Source of the DNA: Noviherbaspirillum aerium
GTDB taxonomy: Bacteria; Pseudomonadota; Gammaproteobacteria; Burkholderiales; Burkholderiaceae_D
Length of the DNA: 64,000 nt
Direction of reading: 5' to 3'
Assembly: GCF_008929045.1 (NCBI RefSeq)
Contig: NZ_VFAH01000002.1
Coordinates: forward strand, 372,001-436,000
Shown here: in pieces, positions 1 to 8,983 of the stretch
Position numbering within the stretch: the first letter of the stretch is position 1
Layout: every line of letters starts with the position of its first letter
Position numbers and translations under genes: made by a program
The notes under the pieces: model-generated
Database searches by the model: none
What the model was told of the DNA's origin: nothing
What the model saw: only the letters and a program-made list of their open reading frames with translations

Positions 1-1
1 C

Positions 2-775
2 AACAGCGTCGATGCGCGTTTTCGGCATGCATCCCCGAAAATCGGCGTGCGGCAGGACCTTGATTCGAAGACGCAACTATTCGCCAACGTGAGCGGCAGC
101 TACGAGCCGCCAAGCTTTGGCGAGCTGGCCGGAGGACCGAGCGTGACGCCGGTCGCCGCTCAGCGTGCGCGGAGCATCGAAGCGGGAACGCGCGGGGAAC
201 GCAGTCATGCATGGGGCGCCCTCCGCTGGGATGTGGCGCTGTATCGCGCGCGCGTGAAAAATGAACTGCTGGCGCTCAACGATCCCGCCGGCAATCCCCT
301 CGGCACTACCAATGCGGCCAGGACCATACATCAGGGCATCGAAGCCGGAGCGGAAGCGGATATCGGCCACCGTTGGACGCTGCGTCTTGCTTATCAGCTC
401 AATGATTTCCGCTTCGACGGCGACCGCAGCTACGGCAATAGGCGCCTGGCCGGGGTGCCGCGGCAGTTTGCCGCCGCCGAAGTGCTATACCGCGCCGGCA
501 ACGGCCTGTATTTCGGGCCCAGCCTGCGAGCGGCTTCCGCTTCCATGGTCGACCATGCGAATACGCTGAAGGCGGCGGGATATGGCGTGATCGGCTTGAA
601 GGTCGGACAGGCGCTGGGCAAGGGCATGTCGTGGTTCATCGATGCAAGGAATCTGACGGACAAGATATATGCCGCAACGACCAACGTGCTTGCCGATGCA
701 CGCGGACTCGACGGCAGGCAGTTCTATCCGGGCGACGGCCGCTCTCTGTATGCGGGCATCGAGCTTAAATACTGA
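2..775 (+). CDS. TonB-dependent outer-membrane receptor, C-terminal part (truncated by window edge)
   Basis: The frame is open from the first bases of the window, so the gene starts upstream; about 257 codons of the C-terminal beta-barrel are visible. The segment has alternating aromatic/polar strands typical of a TonB-dependent receptor barrel: YEPPSFGEL near the start, a strand ending ALYRARVKNELLAL, then FIDARNLTDKIYAA, the hallmark 'N-L-(T/F)-D-K-Y' block of the last strands, and a terminal aromatic-rich strand ending in IELKY. The receptor takes a metal-chelate or other large ligand across the outer membrane using TonB energy; the ligand cannot be told from this fragment. The next gene lies 72 bases downstream on the same strand and encodes a Cys/His-rich exported protein, which suggests a metal-related ligand (inference). 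Confidence 0.85.
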   Translation, partial: NSVDARFRHASPKIGVRQDLDSKTQLFANVSGSYEPPSFGELAGGPSVTPVAAQRARSIEAGTRGERSHAWGALRWDVALYRARVKNELLALNDPAGNPLGTTNAARTIHQGIEAGAEADIGHRWTLRLAYQLNDFRFDGDRSYGNRRLAGVPRQFAAAEVLYRAGNGLYFGPSLRAASASMVDHANTLKAAGYGVIGLKVGQALGKGMSWFIDARNLTDKIYAATTNVLADARGLDGRQFYPGDGRSLYAGIELKY

Positions 776-847
776 TCCGACTCCCCGGAGCGCGTGGCTG
801 ATGATGAGTTGCCAGAGGCTCCGGCATTATCAAGAAAGGAAATACGC

Positions 848-2077
848 ATGAACATTTCAATCAGGCAGCTGGCATGTGCGGCAGGCCTCCTGTCCATGAT
901 CTCCCTGTTTCCGTCGGCGCAGGCCGCGGACGGACATGGCCATGGTCAGGGGCATGGCAGCCATGCAGCCAGGCCGGAACTCGGAGCCGACGCGGCCTTC
1001 GCCGCCGACGGCACGCTGTGGGCCGTCACAAGGCAGGCCGACAAGGGGGACCAGGCCCTTGCCCTGCGGACGTCGGGCGATGGCGGCAAGACATGGTCGG
1101 CACAGCGGCGCATCGACAATCCCTCCGAACCCATTACCGCCCGCGGCGAAGCCCGCCCGCATATCGTGATGGGGCCAGCGGGCGACATCTATGTCAGTTA
1201 CACCAGCACGGTGGCACCGCCACATATCGGCGACATCCGGTTCATCCGATCGCAGGACGGCGGCAAGACCTTTTCCCGGCCGATGACCGTCCATGCGAAC
1301 CGGGACCGCATCACGCACAGTTTCGAGAGCATGGCTGTCGATCACGCGGGACGCATCTACATCGCGTGGATCGACGGCCGGGGTGCGGCAGAGGCCAAGG
1401 AAAAGCAGCGGCGTTATGCCGGTTCGGCCGTGTACTACGCTGTGTCGGAGGACCGCGGAGCAAGTTTCAAAGGCGATTACCGCGTTGCCGATAATGCCTG
1501 CGAATGCTGCCGCATCGGCATTGCACTGGATCAGCAGGGCAAGCCGGTGGTGATGTGGCGGCATGTCTTTGCGCCGAATGCCCGCGATCACGCACTCTCG
1601 GAACTGGCGCCGGATGGGAAGGCCGGCGCACTCAAGCGCGTCACGCAGGATGACTGGCGGATTGATGCCTGTCCCCACCATGGTCCGTCGCTGGCCTTTG
1701 GCGATGACGGGCGGCGGCACCAGGTCTGGTTCAACGGCAAGGAGCAAGGCGGCGGCGCGTTCTATGGAAGCGTCCCTGGCGACGGCACGATCAAGCGGCC
1801 TTTGCGCCTGGGATCCGAGCAGGCTTCGCATCCTGATGTCGCGGCCGCCGGCAAGCATGTTGCGGTCGCATGGAAGCAGTTCGACGGCAAGGCAACCTCG
1901 ATCATTGCCAGGTTGTCGGCGGACGGCGGCGCATCCTGGTCGGAGCGGGAATTGGCAAGGACGTCCGGCGCATCGGACCAGCCCCATCTGGTCAGCGACG
2001 GCAAACGCATCAGCCTGATCTGGAATACGCAGGATCAGGGATTGCTGGGCTTCCCTCTGGCGGCAACAGGGAAGTAA
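848..2077 (+). CDS. Exported BNR-repeat (sialidase-like beta-propeller) protein with Cys/His-rich motifs
   Basis: This 409-aa protein has a clear signal peptide (hydrophobic stretch ending AQAADG, residues 1-26), followed by a His/Gly stretch DGHGHGQGHGSH. ATG 848 was chosen because AAGAAAGGA precedes it by the proper distance and it places the signal peptide at the N-terminus. Asp-box (BNR) repeats are visible as SGDGGKTW, SQDGGKTF, SEDRGASF and SADGGASW, so the fold is probably a six-bladed sialidase-like propeller. True sialidase catalysis is unlikely: I see no convincing arginine triad, and the protein instead carries a CECC motif and a CPHHG motif. These with the N-terminal histidines suggest metal (for example copper) binding. 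It probably forms an operon with the TonB receptor. Family fold is confident; the role is inference. Confidence 0.8.
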   Translation: MNISIRQLACAAGLLSMISLFPSAQAADGHGHGQGHGSHAARPELGADAAFAADGTLWAVTRQADKGDQALALRTSGDGGKTWSAQRRIDNPSEPITARGEARPHIVMGPAGDIYVSYTSTVAPPHIGDIRFIRSQDGGKTFSRPMTVHANRDRITHSFESMAVDHAGRIYIAWIDGRGAAEAKEKQRRYAGSAVYYAVSEDRGASFKGDYRVADNACECCRIGIALDQQGKPVVMWRHVFAPNARDHALSELAPDGKAGALKRVTQDDWRIDACPHHGPSLAFGDDGRRHQVWFNGKEQGGGAFYGSVPGDGTIKRPLRLGSEQASHPDVAAAGKHVAVAWKQFDGKATSIIARLSADGGASWSERELARTSGASDQPHLVSDGKRISLIWNTQDQGLLGFPLAATGK

Positions 2078-2140
2078 TACCGATCCGGAGCCATTGCATC
2101 ACATGGGGCCGCATCTTTTCCGGCTGCCCGGGTTGCACCC

Positions 2141-2160
2141 GGCCATCATTGTTGATGGCC
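2141..2160 (+). terminator. Stem-loop after the BNR-protein gene
   Basis: A perfect 8-bp inverted repeat (GGCCATCA, loop TTGT, TGATGGCC) lies between the convergent ends of the BNR gene and the TAXI gene. No T-run follows on either strand, so it is a weak or Rho-assisted terminator candidate only. Confidence 0.35.
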
Positions 2161-2324
2161 CGGCCATGGACTCCTGAGGTGCAGGCCCAGCCTTGTGCAT
2201 TGAATCAATCCATTGATCTCAACCATGTTGCCATGACTTGGGCTTGTACGGCAGCGCGACCATGCAAGACGCTCCGGCATTGCATTGCGCCCGCAAATTG
2301 CATGTCTTCGCCGAAGGCGCGGCA

Positions 2325-3383
2325 TTACATCCGGCACAGGCCGAGCACCTTTTCCTGCTGGCTGCAATCTTTCTTCACCGGAGCCTGCATTGCCGCCGGT
2401 ACGGCGCGGGTGCGCTGCGCCATGCAGGTGCGCAGCGTCCGTTCCATCGGAGCGAAGTATTTCCAGCCCTTGCCCAGTGCCGGCATGTCGAGCTGCACTT
2501 CCTTCCACTTCGGATGTCCTTCCGCCTGCAGGGTATCGAAGTTGGCGCAAAGCGCCTCGGCGAAATGCTTCAGATTCGTCTGGGTGGATTCGTTGCCGTA
2601 ATTGTAGGTGACGAGGAAGGCCTTCACCGACAGCGTCGGCACGTCTTCGGACATCCAGTTCGGATAACTGGCGGTACGTATCGTGGCGGGAAAGTAGGTT
2701 GCCACGGCACGCTCGGTCTCCTTCGCATTGTCATCCAGCCGCAGCAGCTTGATATACTTCCGCGCTTCCGGCTTCATTTCGGTGAACAGCTTCGCCGGCT
2801 GCCCGGCAACGATGATGACGGCATCGAGGGACTTGTCGCTGGTGAGCTTGAGCAGCGCATCTTCATTGGACAGATAGCTGGCGTTGGCTTCCGGCAGCGC
2901 AGCACCGAACATGAGACGGTATAGCGTGGTCGCGCTGAGCGCAGTGCCGCTGCCCACCGGACCGACATTGATCTTCTTGTCCTTGAGCTCATGAATGTAG
3001 GTGAGCGGCGAGTCGGCACGCGTGACGAAATAAATCTCTTCGTTGTACAGAGGCAGCACGACCCGCAGCGGGCTGATCATCCGGCCGGCCGCGGCATTGC
3101 CGCCAACCGCCTGATCGACGAAAGCCTGGTATACGTCGGACTGCACCAGCGCCAGCCTGACACCGGGTTCGAACCGCAGGCGCTGCACATTTTCCGAGGA
3201 GCCTTTCGAGGGCAGCACTTCCATGTCGATCTTCGCCGGTTGGGCGGCCCACTTCGCCAGATCACGCCCTATCTGGATGTAGGTGCCGCGCTCCGAGGCG
3301 GTCACGATCTTGAATTCCGACTGGGCATGCACAGGACGCAGCGCTGTCAGCAACAGGCAAAGCATTAACACAGACATTTTCAT
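2325..3383 (-). CDS. TAXI-family TRAP-type solute-binding protein
   Basis: The 352-aa product has a signal peptide (residues 1-20, ending PVHAQ) and the TAXI signature region 'FKIVTASERGTYIQIGRDLA' followed by SSENVQRLR, LALVQSDVYQAFV and the LYNEEIYFVTR block, all standard for TRAP-associated extracytoplasmic solute receptors that bind dicarboxylates or amino acids. The start is supported by GGGAGGC upstream. No TRAP membrane subunit is present in the window, so it is an orphan receptor or works with a distant permease. Unusually, the C-terminus extends past the TAXI fold and ends in a C-x6-LGLC motif that resembles the C-terminus of the product of the next upstream gene on the same strand. 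The two genes are only 70 bases apart and likely co-transcribed. Confidence 0.85.
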   Translation of the reverse strand: MKMSVLMLCLLLTALRPVHAQSEFKIVTASERGTYIQIGRDLAKWAAQPAKIDMEVLPSKGSSENVQRLRFEPGVRLALVQSDVYQAFVDQAVGGNAAAGRMISPLRVVLPLYNEEIYFVTRADSPLTYIHELKDKKINVGPVGSGTALSATTLYRLMFGAALPEANASYLSNEDALLKLTSDKSLDAVIIVAGQPAKLFTEMKPEARKYIKLLRLDDNAKETERAVATYFPATIRTASYPNWMSEDVPTLSVKAFLVTYNYGNESTQTNLKHFAEALCANFDTLQAEGHPKWKEVQLDMPALGKGWKYFAPMERTLRTCMAQRTRAVPAAMQAPVKKDCSQQEKVLGLCRM

Positions 3384-3453
3384 GAATGGCCTCCCTTCTG
3401 AACCCTACCGCGCAACACATCGTCTCGACAAAAAGTCGCAGCCCATGCCGGCT

Positions 3454-4119
3454 TCACTGGTGATCGCAAAGTGCAAGCGCCATGGAGGCGGCGGTGCACG
3501 GACGACCCGGCTGGTTCGTCGTGGCTGGTTGCGGCAGTTGCGCTTCCATACCTTTATCACTGGCTTTTTCCGTACGCCCGACCGCGGTCAGCGGGCTGCC
3601 GGCGCCGGGACCGGAGGCAACGGCACCCGTGTCCGCAGCATCCTCGGCGGCGATCTTCCGCATCTCTTCAATGCGAAGCATCATCTTTTCGGAAGGCGAT
3701 GGCGACTCCGATATACGGACCGGCCTCGGGTTCGCCTCTGCCGGCTTTGATACGGCGGCATGGCCATCGGGTCCGGCCGCAAAATAGACCCCGGCCGCCA
3801 CGCCGATCGCCGCCGCGACGATGCAGACAATCAGGATGGCAGGCAGGTTGTTTCTCAAGTAGTCGAGGAAAAAGGCCGATTCATGCCTGGTGTAATCCGA
3901 GCGCCCGGCAGGAACGGCAAACGGCGGCATCGATCGGGAATAAGCGCCGGTATCGTCGGGAGCATTCCATCCGCCGTGCAGGCCGCCCCATTGCGGATCG
4001 TCGGTGCTGCTGCGCATGTCGCCATGCGCATTCCCCTCGCCCGGATTGGCATGGGTGCGCACCCGGTCGGATGGGTCACCGGCCATGGGTGACGCCGTGC
4101 GCTCATCATTGATGTTCAT
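3454..4119 (-). CDS. Single-pass membrane protein of unknown function
   Basis: I do not recognise this 221-aa protein. It has a hydrophilic Gly/Pro/Asp-rich N-terminal 85 residues, one transmembrane helix at about 94-116 (AILIVCIVAAAIGVAAGVYF), and a presumably periplasmic Ser/Pro/Ala-rich C-terminal half with a short charged helix (KMMLRIEEMRKIA). The C-terminus is PCTAASMALALCDHQ: a C-x9-C pair with LxL before the second Cys, matching the C-terminus of the adjacent TAXI protein. It is upstream of, and on the same strand as, the TAXI gene. ATG 4119 is the longest start; a second Met at residue 12 is an alternative. Its partnership with the TAXI receptor is inference from position and the shared tail. 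Confidence 0.7.
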   Translation of the reverse strand: MNINDERTASPMAGDPSDRVRTHANPGEGNAHGDMRSSTDDPQWGGLHGGWNAPDDTGAYSRSMPPFAVPAGRSDYTRHESAFFLDYLRNNLPAILIVCIVAAAIGVAAGVYFAAGPDGHAAVSKPAEANPRPVRISESPSPSEKMMLRIEEMRKIAAEDAADTGAVASGPGAGSPLTAVGRTEKASDKGMEAQLPQPATTNQPGRPCTAASMALALCDHQ

Positions 4120-4533
4120 GATGGTTCAAATCACCTTCAGCCGTGCGTCGTTCGCAAACAACGATAGATCATCAGTGCCCGGTGATCCGCTCCAGCTGCA
4201 GCGCATGTTGCCGGGATAGGCGATTTATCCATTCATGCCAGTACCGGGTCATGACGCCGCCCGGAAATGACATTACATGCTGCTAAATTTGCTACCGAAT
4301 TGCCGGGATGCGTTTGACGTAGAACAAAGGGGGCGGAGGTAAGACGGAGGTGGCGTGACGGTCGGTGGCGTCTCCGATGTCGCATTGGTACAGGCCGGAG
4401 CGCCAAAGCACACGGCGCCAGCCGTGTTATATAAGCAAACTGAATACCTCATATGCAAGAAATAAAGCAGACAGTGAGCATGTCCACCGCTATAGTTGCT
4501 CCCGTCTCCTCCAACTCTCCTTGAATTGGATTG

Positions 4534-4568
4534 AACCCGCAGCCCGCTAAGGCCTGCGGGTTTTTTTT
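4534..4568 (+). terminator. Rho-independent terminator with no assigned gene upstream
   Basis: A perfect 9-bp stem (AACCCGCAG / CTGCGGGTT) with an 11-base loop is followed by a run of eight T on the plus strand. The genes on both sides are on the minus strand, so the terminator probably ends an unannotated plus-strand RNA. Confidence 0.75.
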
Positions 4569-4695
4569 CGCTCCTGCTCATTCGTGCTTATTCGTACTTG
4601 TTCGTGCTCATTAACACGGACAGGCGGTCGACTTCAAAACTTCACGATCGAAGTTCTCATGCAATCCCACCTCAGCTCATGCCGCAAGGGATCGA

Positions 4696-4750
4696 TGGAT
4701 GTTTCGACTGGCGAGGCCGAGGCAGGTCAGGACGAAACCACTCTATGAAC
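4696..4750. repeat. Small palindromic element, type 2 (copy 1)
   Basis: About 55 bases ending in CTCTATGAAC, with imperfect arms around GGATGTTTCG and CGAAACCACTC. It resembles in length, order and right end the cleaner palindrome at 43990-44041. Kinship of the two is by eye. Confidence 0.35.
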
Positions 4751-4841
4751 AATGGAGGGCGAGCCCAACGCGCCCAGGCGGAAAAGGGTGCGGTCTCATG
4801 GCACGTGATGACGCGGGATTGCGCAGGAGGAAATGAAGACG

Positions 4842-4866
4842 GCAAGCCGGAAACGATCCGGCTTGC
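4842..4866 (-). terminator. Hairpin after the chemoreceptor gene
   Basis: A perfect 9-bp stem (GCAAGCCGG / CCGGCTTGC, loop AAACGAT) begins 10 bases past the stop codon of the minus-strand MCP gene. The following bases on that strand are only moderately T-rich. Confidence 0.55.
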
Positions 4867-4876
4867 GACAGGAAGT

Positions 4877-6412
4877 TTAATGCAGCTTGAAAACGCCGAC
4901 CGCATCGGCGAGATTGCCTGCGCGTTCCTGCATGGTCCTAGCCGCAGCGGCGGCTTCCTCGACCAGGGCGGCATTTTCCTGGGTGACCTTGTCCATCTCG
5001 GTGATGGCCTTGCTGACCTGTTCAATGCCGGCGCTCTGCTCTTCACTGGCGGCGAGAATTTCTCCCATGATGTCGGTCACGCGTTTGACGCTGCTGACCA
5101 CTTCATCCATGGTTGCGCCCGCATTGCCGACGAGGACGCTGCCGGTGTCAACCTTCTCCACCGAATCGTCGATCAGCGCCTTGATTTCCTTGGCTGCCGA
5201 CGCCGAGCGCTGCGCCAGGTTGCGCACTTCGGAAGCAACCACCGCGAAGCCCCTGCCCTGCTCGCCGGCGCGCGCGGCTTCCACTGCGGCGTTCAGCGCC
5301 AGGATATTGGTCTGGAAGGCAATGCCGTCGATGACGCTGATGATGTCTACGATCTTGCCCGAACTTTCCTTGATCGAATTCATGGTCTGCACCACGTCGC
5401 CGACGACGCGGCCGCCGCGCACCGCCACATCCGAGGCCGATTGCACTAGCGTGTTGGCCTGACGCGCATTCTCGGCATTCTGGCGCACCGTCGATGTGAG
5501 TTCTTCCATTGCGGAGGCGGTTTCCTCCAATGCGCCCGCCTGCGACTCGGTGCGCGCGGAGAGGTCGGAATTGCCCGCGGCCAGTTGCTGCGAAACGCCG
5601 CCGATGGTGTCCGTCGTATTGCGCACATTGCCGATGATGCCGTTGAGGCTGTCGTTCATCTTGGCCAGTGCGTCGAGCAGCTGACCGATCTCATCGCTGC
5701 TCCTCTGGGAGATCCGCAGCGTCAGGTCGCCGGCGGCAACCGAGCTGGCCAGCGTGACGGCATTGGTCAGCGGCTTGGTGATGCTGCTGGTGATGCGCCA
5801 GGAAATGGCCGCGCCGATGCCCACGGCCGCCACCGTAATCCCCGCCAGCAACAGCAGGAGCATGCGGTCCGCATCTTCGGATTCCTGCATGACCTTGCGC
5901 TCGGCGGCGCGCTGGATGTTGAGCAGCTTGTCGATTTCGGCGACCGCCTTGGCGTTCATCGGATCGATGTATTTGGTGATGACCGAGGCTGCGCCTTCGG
6001 AATTCATGTTCTCCGCCTGGCGAATCGCTACCTTGTATTGCGGCTCGATGCGCTTTTCCATGTTGGCGAGTTCGGCCAGAATGCCTTTCTCGGCGTCGGA
6101 CAAGGGAAGCTTGACCAGCTTCGCCTGCGCTTCGGCGTACAGCCTGTTCTGCGCATCGACGCGCGCTTTCTGCTGTTCGACGGTGCTGATGTCGAGCATG
6201 TTGCGCATGGCGATACCGCTTTGCAGGAGGGCGCTCTTCATGTCGACCACAAGCTCGCCCTTGAGATTGGCCCGCTCCAGCCCATGCTTGAGAGCGGACT
6301 TGTTCTGGGTGATGAGAAAGGTACTTACCAGAACGACAAGGATCAGCAGACCCAGGACCACGGCAAAACCGGCGCCCAATCGGATTCCGATACGCAGGTT
6401 GCGCAAATTCAT
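4877..6412 (-). CDS. Methyl-accepting chemotaxis protein
   Basis: A 511-aa inner-membrane chemoreceptor. TM1 is at about 13-35, a four-helix-bundle-type periplasmic sensor follows, TM2 is at about 186-206, then a HAMP domain (starting [11 protein letters not shown]), and a long cytoplasmic signalling coiled coil. The hairpin tip is the universal CheA/CheW-binding sequence [20 protein letters not shown]. The start at 6412 is set by AAGGAG seven bases upstream and by TM1 falling at the N-terminus; an in-frame extension to 6511 has no RBS. There is no C-terminal CheR-tether pentapeptide (the end is VGVFKLH). It stands alone with no che or flagellar genes nearby, so the ligand is unknown. Confidence 0.95.
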   Translation of the reverse strand: MNLRNLRIGIRLGAGFAVVLGLLILVVLVSTFLITQNKSALKHGLERANLKGELVVDMKSALLQSGIAMRNMLDISTVEQQKARVDAQNRLYAEAQAKLVKLPLSDAEKGILAELANMEKRIEPQYKVAIRQAENMNSEGAASVITKYIDPMNAKAVAEIDKLLNIQRAAERKVMQESEDADRMLLLLLAGITVAAVGIGAAISWRITSSITKPLTNAVTLASSVAAGDLTLRISQRSSDEIGQLLDALAKMNDSLNGIIGNVRNTTDTIGGVSQQLAAGNSDLSARTESQAGALEETASAMEELTSTVRQNAENARQANTLVQSASDVAVRGGRVVGDVVQTMNSIKESSGKIVDIISVIDGIAFQTNILALNAAVEAARAGEQGRGFAVVASEVRNLAQRSASAAKEIKALIDDSVEKVDTGSVLVGNAGATMDEVVSSVKRVTDIMGEILAASEEQSAGIEQVSKAITEMDKVTQENAALVEEAAAAARTMQERAGNLADAVGVFKLH

Positions 6413-6649
6413 CAGCGTCTCCTTCAGATGACAACGCGTTGTTACTCTTGCCGCAGCAGCCACCGCGACCCGCACCATCGGAAATACGATAATATTATTT
6501 CCCTCAGGCAATTGAGGCCGTATCTTACCCTGCTTTTACAGGGCTCGGCCAGCGCTGGTTAATGAACAGTAACGCCTGTTGTTCTGAAGGCAGGTGAGAC
6601 GGATGTCTTTTCCAGGAAAAAGCGGTAAGGGCAGGAGCTTGACGCTGCA

Positions 6650-7075
6650 TCAGTGGATATCAATAAGATCATTACTGATACGGCAGCGCGGACGATGGCG
6701 CACGGCGGCCTCGGCATGAGGCCGGTCCATGGTTTCGACATGCATCCGGATCCAGTCCATCAGTAGAAAAGCTGCGGTGCGGCCCGTTGCAATATCGCCT
6801 TGCATGACGCAAAGCGCCGTGTGGTGCAACACGCCCAACATGCGCGCATGTTCTTCCAGATGTTCCTTGGCCGCCGCCTCCGGCAAGGAGTCCAGCCAGT
6901 CTTCCTGCTGCCGGCAATCCCTTTCGACCTGCGCGACCAATTCGGGATAGCGTCGCTGGAATTCATCATCGGGCCGCTGCAATGCCTGGAGCAGCATTTC
7001 CAGCAGGCGCCGGGCTGATTCATCCGGATAATTCGCGCCGGACGGCGCGGCATGATTGTTCCAAATGCCCTGCAT
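6650..7075 (-). CDS. Hemerythrin-like domain protein
   Basis: This 141-aa cytoplasmic protein shows the helical spacing of bacterial hemerythrins: a conserved E/Q block (RQQEDWL), then HLEEHARML and, in the last helix, LLMDWIRMHVETMDRPHAEA, matching the family 'H-xxx-H ... L-x-W-(L/I)-xx-H-(I/V)-xxx-D' di-iron ligands. The N-terminal His ligand of the first helix is not obvious, so the iron centre may be incomplete. ATG 7075 with CGGAG upstream was chosen over a longer frame to 7273. Hemerythrins bind O2, NO or iron; function here is not determined. It is preceded by about 360 bases of non-coding sequence. Confidence 0.7.
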   Translation of the reverse strand: MQGIWNNHAAPSGANYPDESARRLLEMLLQALQRPDDEFQRRYPELVAQVERDCRQQEDWLDSLPEAAAKEHLEEHARMLGVLHHTALCVMQGDIATGRTAAFLLMDWIRMHVETMDRPHAEAAVRHRPRCRISNDLIDIH

Positions 7076-7433
7076 GGCGTTGCTCCGGTAAGGTAAAAGG
7101 TAAGGCTGGCCCTGGCGCTTTTGTACTGGGAATATCAGGGATGGTTGCCGTCTCGCTTGCAGAGACCCGCCGGGAACGCGGACCAATGGCGAGCTGGATT
7201 TCCGACAACGAACCGGGAGCATCGATGCCCCTGACCATTGCCGACATGGTTTGCCTGCGACGTTGAAGAGCAATTCATGTTAGGTGCGGCCGGCACAAGC
7301 TTGAATGATCCAGATCAAATGCAGCACATCTGCTGCAGCGGGCACATTCGGCACCTTCTTGACCCAGGTCATATTTTTCGATGGGACTCTTCCGTTACCC
7401 TGTATCCATAAAACAGTTTCACCCTGACTGGCA
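7076..7433. other. Non-coding stretch upstream of the hemerythrin-like gene
   Basis: About 360 bases between the hemerythrin-like start and the palindromic repeat. I see no supported gene; it presumably carries the promoter for the minus-strand gene. Confidence 0.5.
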
Positions 7434-7569
7434 TAGGCTGTGTTTGATAAGTTGCTGCGTGCTCCGGATCCGGACCTGCGGCGCTTGGCGTACGTCCGTA
7501 CGCGTGCGCTCCCGCTTCTGAATGCAGCGCGGCCCCGAACCGCTCGCAACGCTTATCGAACGCAGCCCG
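7434..7569 (-). repeat. Palindromic repeat element, type 1 (copy C, inverted and diverged)
   Basis: About 136 bases starting TAGGCTGTGTTTGATAAG and ending in a degenerate copy of the inverse (CTTATCGAACGCAGCCCG). The reverse complement aligns with the copies at 42252 and 43877 across the whole length, including the core GGAGCGCACGCGTACG and the AGCGGTTCG block. It ends 61 bases before the start of the NTF2-like gene. Confidence 0.8.
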
Positions 7570-7630
7570 ATCGAGGCGAAATCGCGCTAGCGACTTTGCC
7601 GGAAGTTGGATGACCCGAGACCGGAGAGAC

Positions 7631-8032
7631 ATGTACGCACACGAATTATGCAGGCGGTATCAGGTGGCACTGAATCGCAAGTGCCTCGATGATGTTCTGA
7701 ATCTTTTTACTCCGGATGCCATGGTGTGCGCTCCCATTTTCGGGAGGATGAATGCGCGGGATTTTCATGTGCGCCTGCTCAAGCGCAACCGCCAGACGAT
7801 TGCCCGCCTCAAGAATGTTTTCTATGGATTAAGCAATGCGAGCGCGGTAGCGCTGCATTTCGCGTACACCTGGACCAGGCATAATGGCAAGATCGTCGTC
7901 GTCGATGGCATTGTCATCTTTGAGGTATGCGAATCGAGCCGCCGTTTTTCGCACCTGACAATCATTTACGACCCGAGCGAACTGCGCCGGTATTTCCCCG
8001 AGCAGGAAATAGAGAGTATCAGCCTGGGCTGA
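7631..8032 (+). CDS. NTF2-like / SnoaL-like domain protein
   Basis: A 133-aa protein with the typical NTF2-like layout: an N-terminal helix (LCRRYQVALNRKCLDDVLNL), the F-T-P-D-A motif (LFTPDAMV), then alternating beta strands (VALHFAYTWTRHNGK, VVVDGIVIFEV) ending with HLTIIYDPSEL. The family includes SnoaL-type cyclases, isomerases and non-enzymatic binders; no catalytic residue can be assigned here. ATG 7631 has GGAGAG four bases upstream; ATG 7610 in the same frame lacks one. The gene is isolated and its upstream region is occupied by palindromic repeat copy C. Confidence 0.7.
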   Translation: MYAHELCRRYQVALNRKCLDDVLNLFTPDAMVCAPIFGRMNARDFHVRLLKRNRQTIARLKNVFYGLSNASAVALHFAYTWTRHNGKIVVVDGIVIFEVCESSRRFSHLTIIYDPSELRRYFPEQEIESISLG

Positions 8033-8983
8033 GCGGCTTATTGCTTTCCTGTTTTCCCTTCTTGACTGCTGCATTCCTTGTCGTTCCGACACGTTTTCCG
8101 GTGCATGACCCGGTCATGGTTTTGCTGATGGTTATCGTGTCAAAGGACGGTGGCCAGCAACCCTTTCACCGGACGGAGTGTCGGCGCGGACAGATTGTTT
8201 GCGCTGGGTTCTGCAGTCTGGCATATCTCCTTCACCGAAAATGAAATTGTGCCGGATTGCGAAAGCGCATACGGCTACCACGACCTGCCCTGGGCGCGGC
8301 GCAGCATTGTTCGCTTCATGTTCGGTTCACCCCGCGCAGCACTTCTGTCGCTCGCCCTGCATTCCAATGCAAGCCGATTCTTCCGTACCCCGCCCACGAT
8401 TCGCTTTGGGTTCCTCATCATATTGAAAAGGTAAGGGATAGTCTGCAACGGAAGAAATTCGAACTAACGGTCGAAAACATGGCGCAAGGCCAAGAACTCG
8501 GGTGCGATACCTGTTCTCCTTCTGAACTTTTGCCCGCCGATCATCTGGCTTTTACGATGGGTGTCTGGAGCTATCGTTTTTATCGAGGGAATTGGCCTGC
8601 TTGAAAACGGCGGTGAAGACCATACCCGATCCAAATTGGAGACGACGACATCGTCTCAAAACTCTCCAAAGCAGCCGGGTTGCTGGAAACAACCGCTCGC
8701 CGTTAATTCACTTTTGAAGTGAGTGTGGTCTCGCGCCGCTTTTGTCTCGCTTTTGGCGGGCTTCCCGGCGGATGCCGCAACACCGCCGGCCCGTATATTC
8801 GGCAAACCCATATGCGGCAAGCCTCTTCACAACCCGAAACAACAATCACCCGAAGCAACTTCAATTTATTGTGGGTAACAAGTAGTATGTCGGTGGTCAA
8901 CGCGACCGGACGCCCGGGCCGTTGCCGGAATTGCAAAGCCTGTCAATAACAAGACCGATCATCGGCCGGGACCATCCGCAAGA
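8033..8983. other. Gene-poor stretch upstream of recC
   Basis: About 950 bases with no frame that has an RBS, coding-like codon use and recognisable family together. Short open frames overlap in several phases around 8150-8600 and none dominates. It could be decayed sequence plus the recC promoter region. Confidence 0.5.

Larger units (their letters stand above)
4120..4876. other. Intergenic region with an orphan terminator and a small palindromic element
   Basis: No protein-coding gene is supported in these 757 bases between two minus-strand genes. The region holds a strong plus-strand terminator (4534-4568) with no convincing plus-strand gene in front of it, a small palindromic element (4696-4750) and the terminator hairpin of the chemoreceptor gene (4842-4866). 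A 61-codon plus-strand frame ending inside the terminator loop has no RBS or family resemblance. Confidence 0.6.

Noticed and set aside
4365-4550. A 61-codon plus-strand frame ending inside the terminator loop
   Set aside because: No RBS, no domain, and a stop codon inside the hairpin; the transcript is more likely non-coding.
6480-6540. A possible FliA (sigma28) promoter upstream of the chemoreceptor
   Set aside because: Only TAAA and a loosely similar GGCCTCAA are present; the match to TAAA-N15-GCCGATAA is too weak to claim.
8150-8604. Overlapping small plus-strand frames before recC
   Set aside because: None has an RBS together with coding-like composition, and none resembles a known family.
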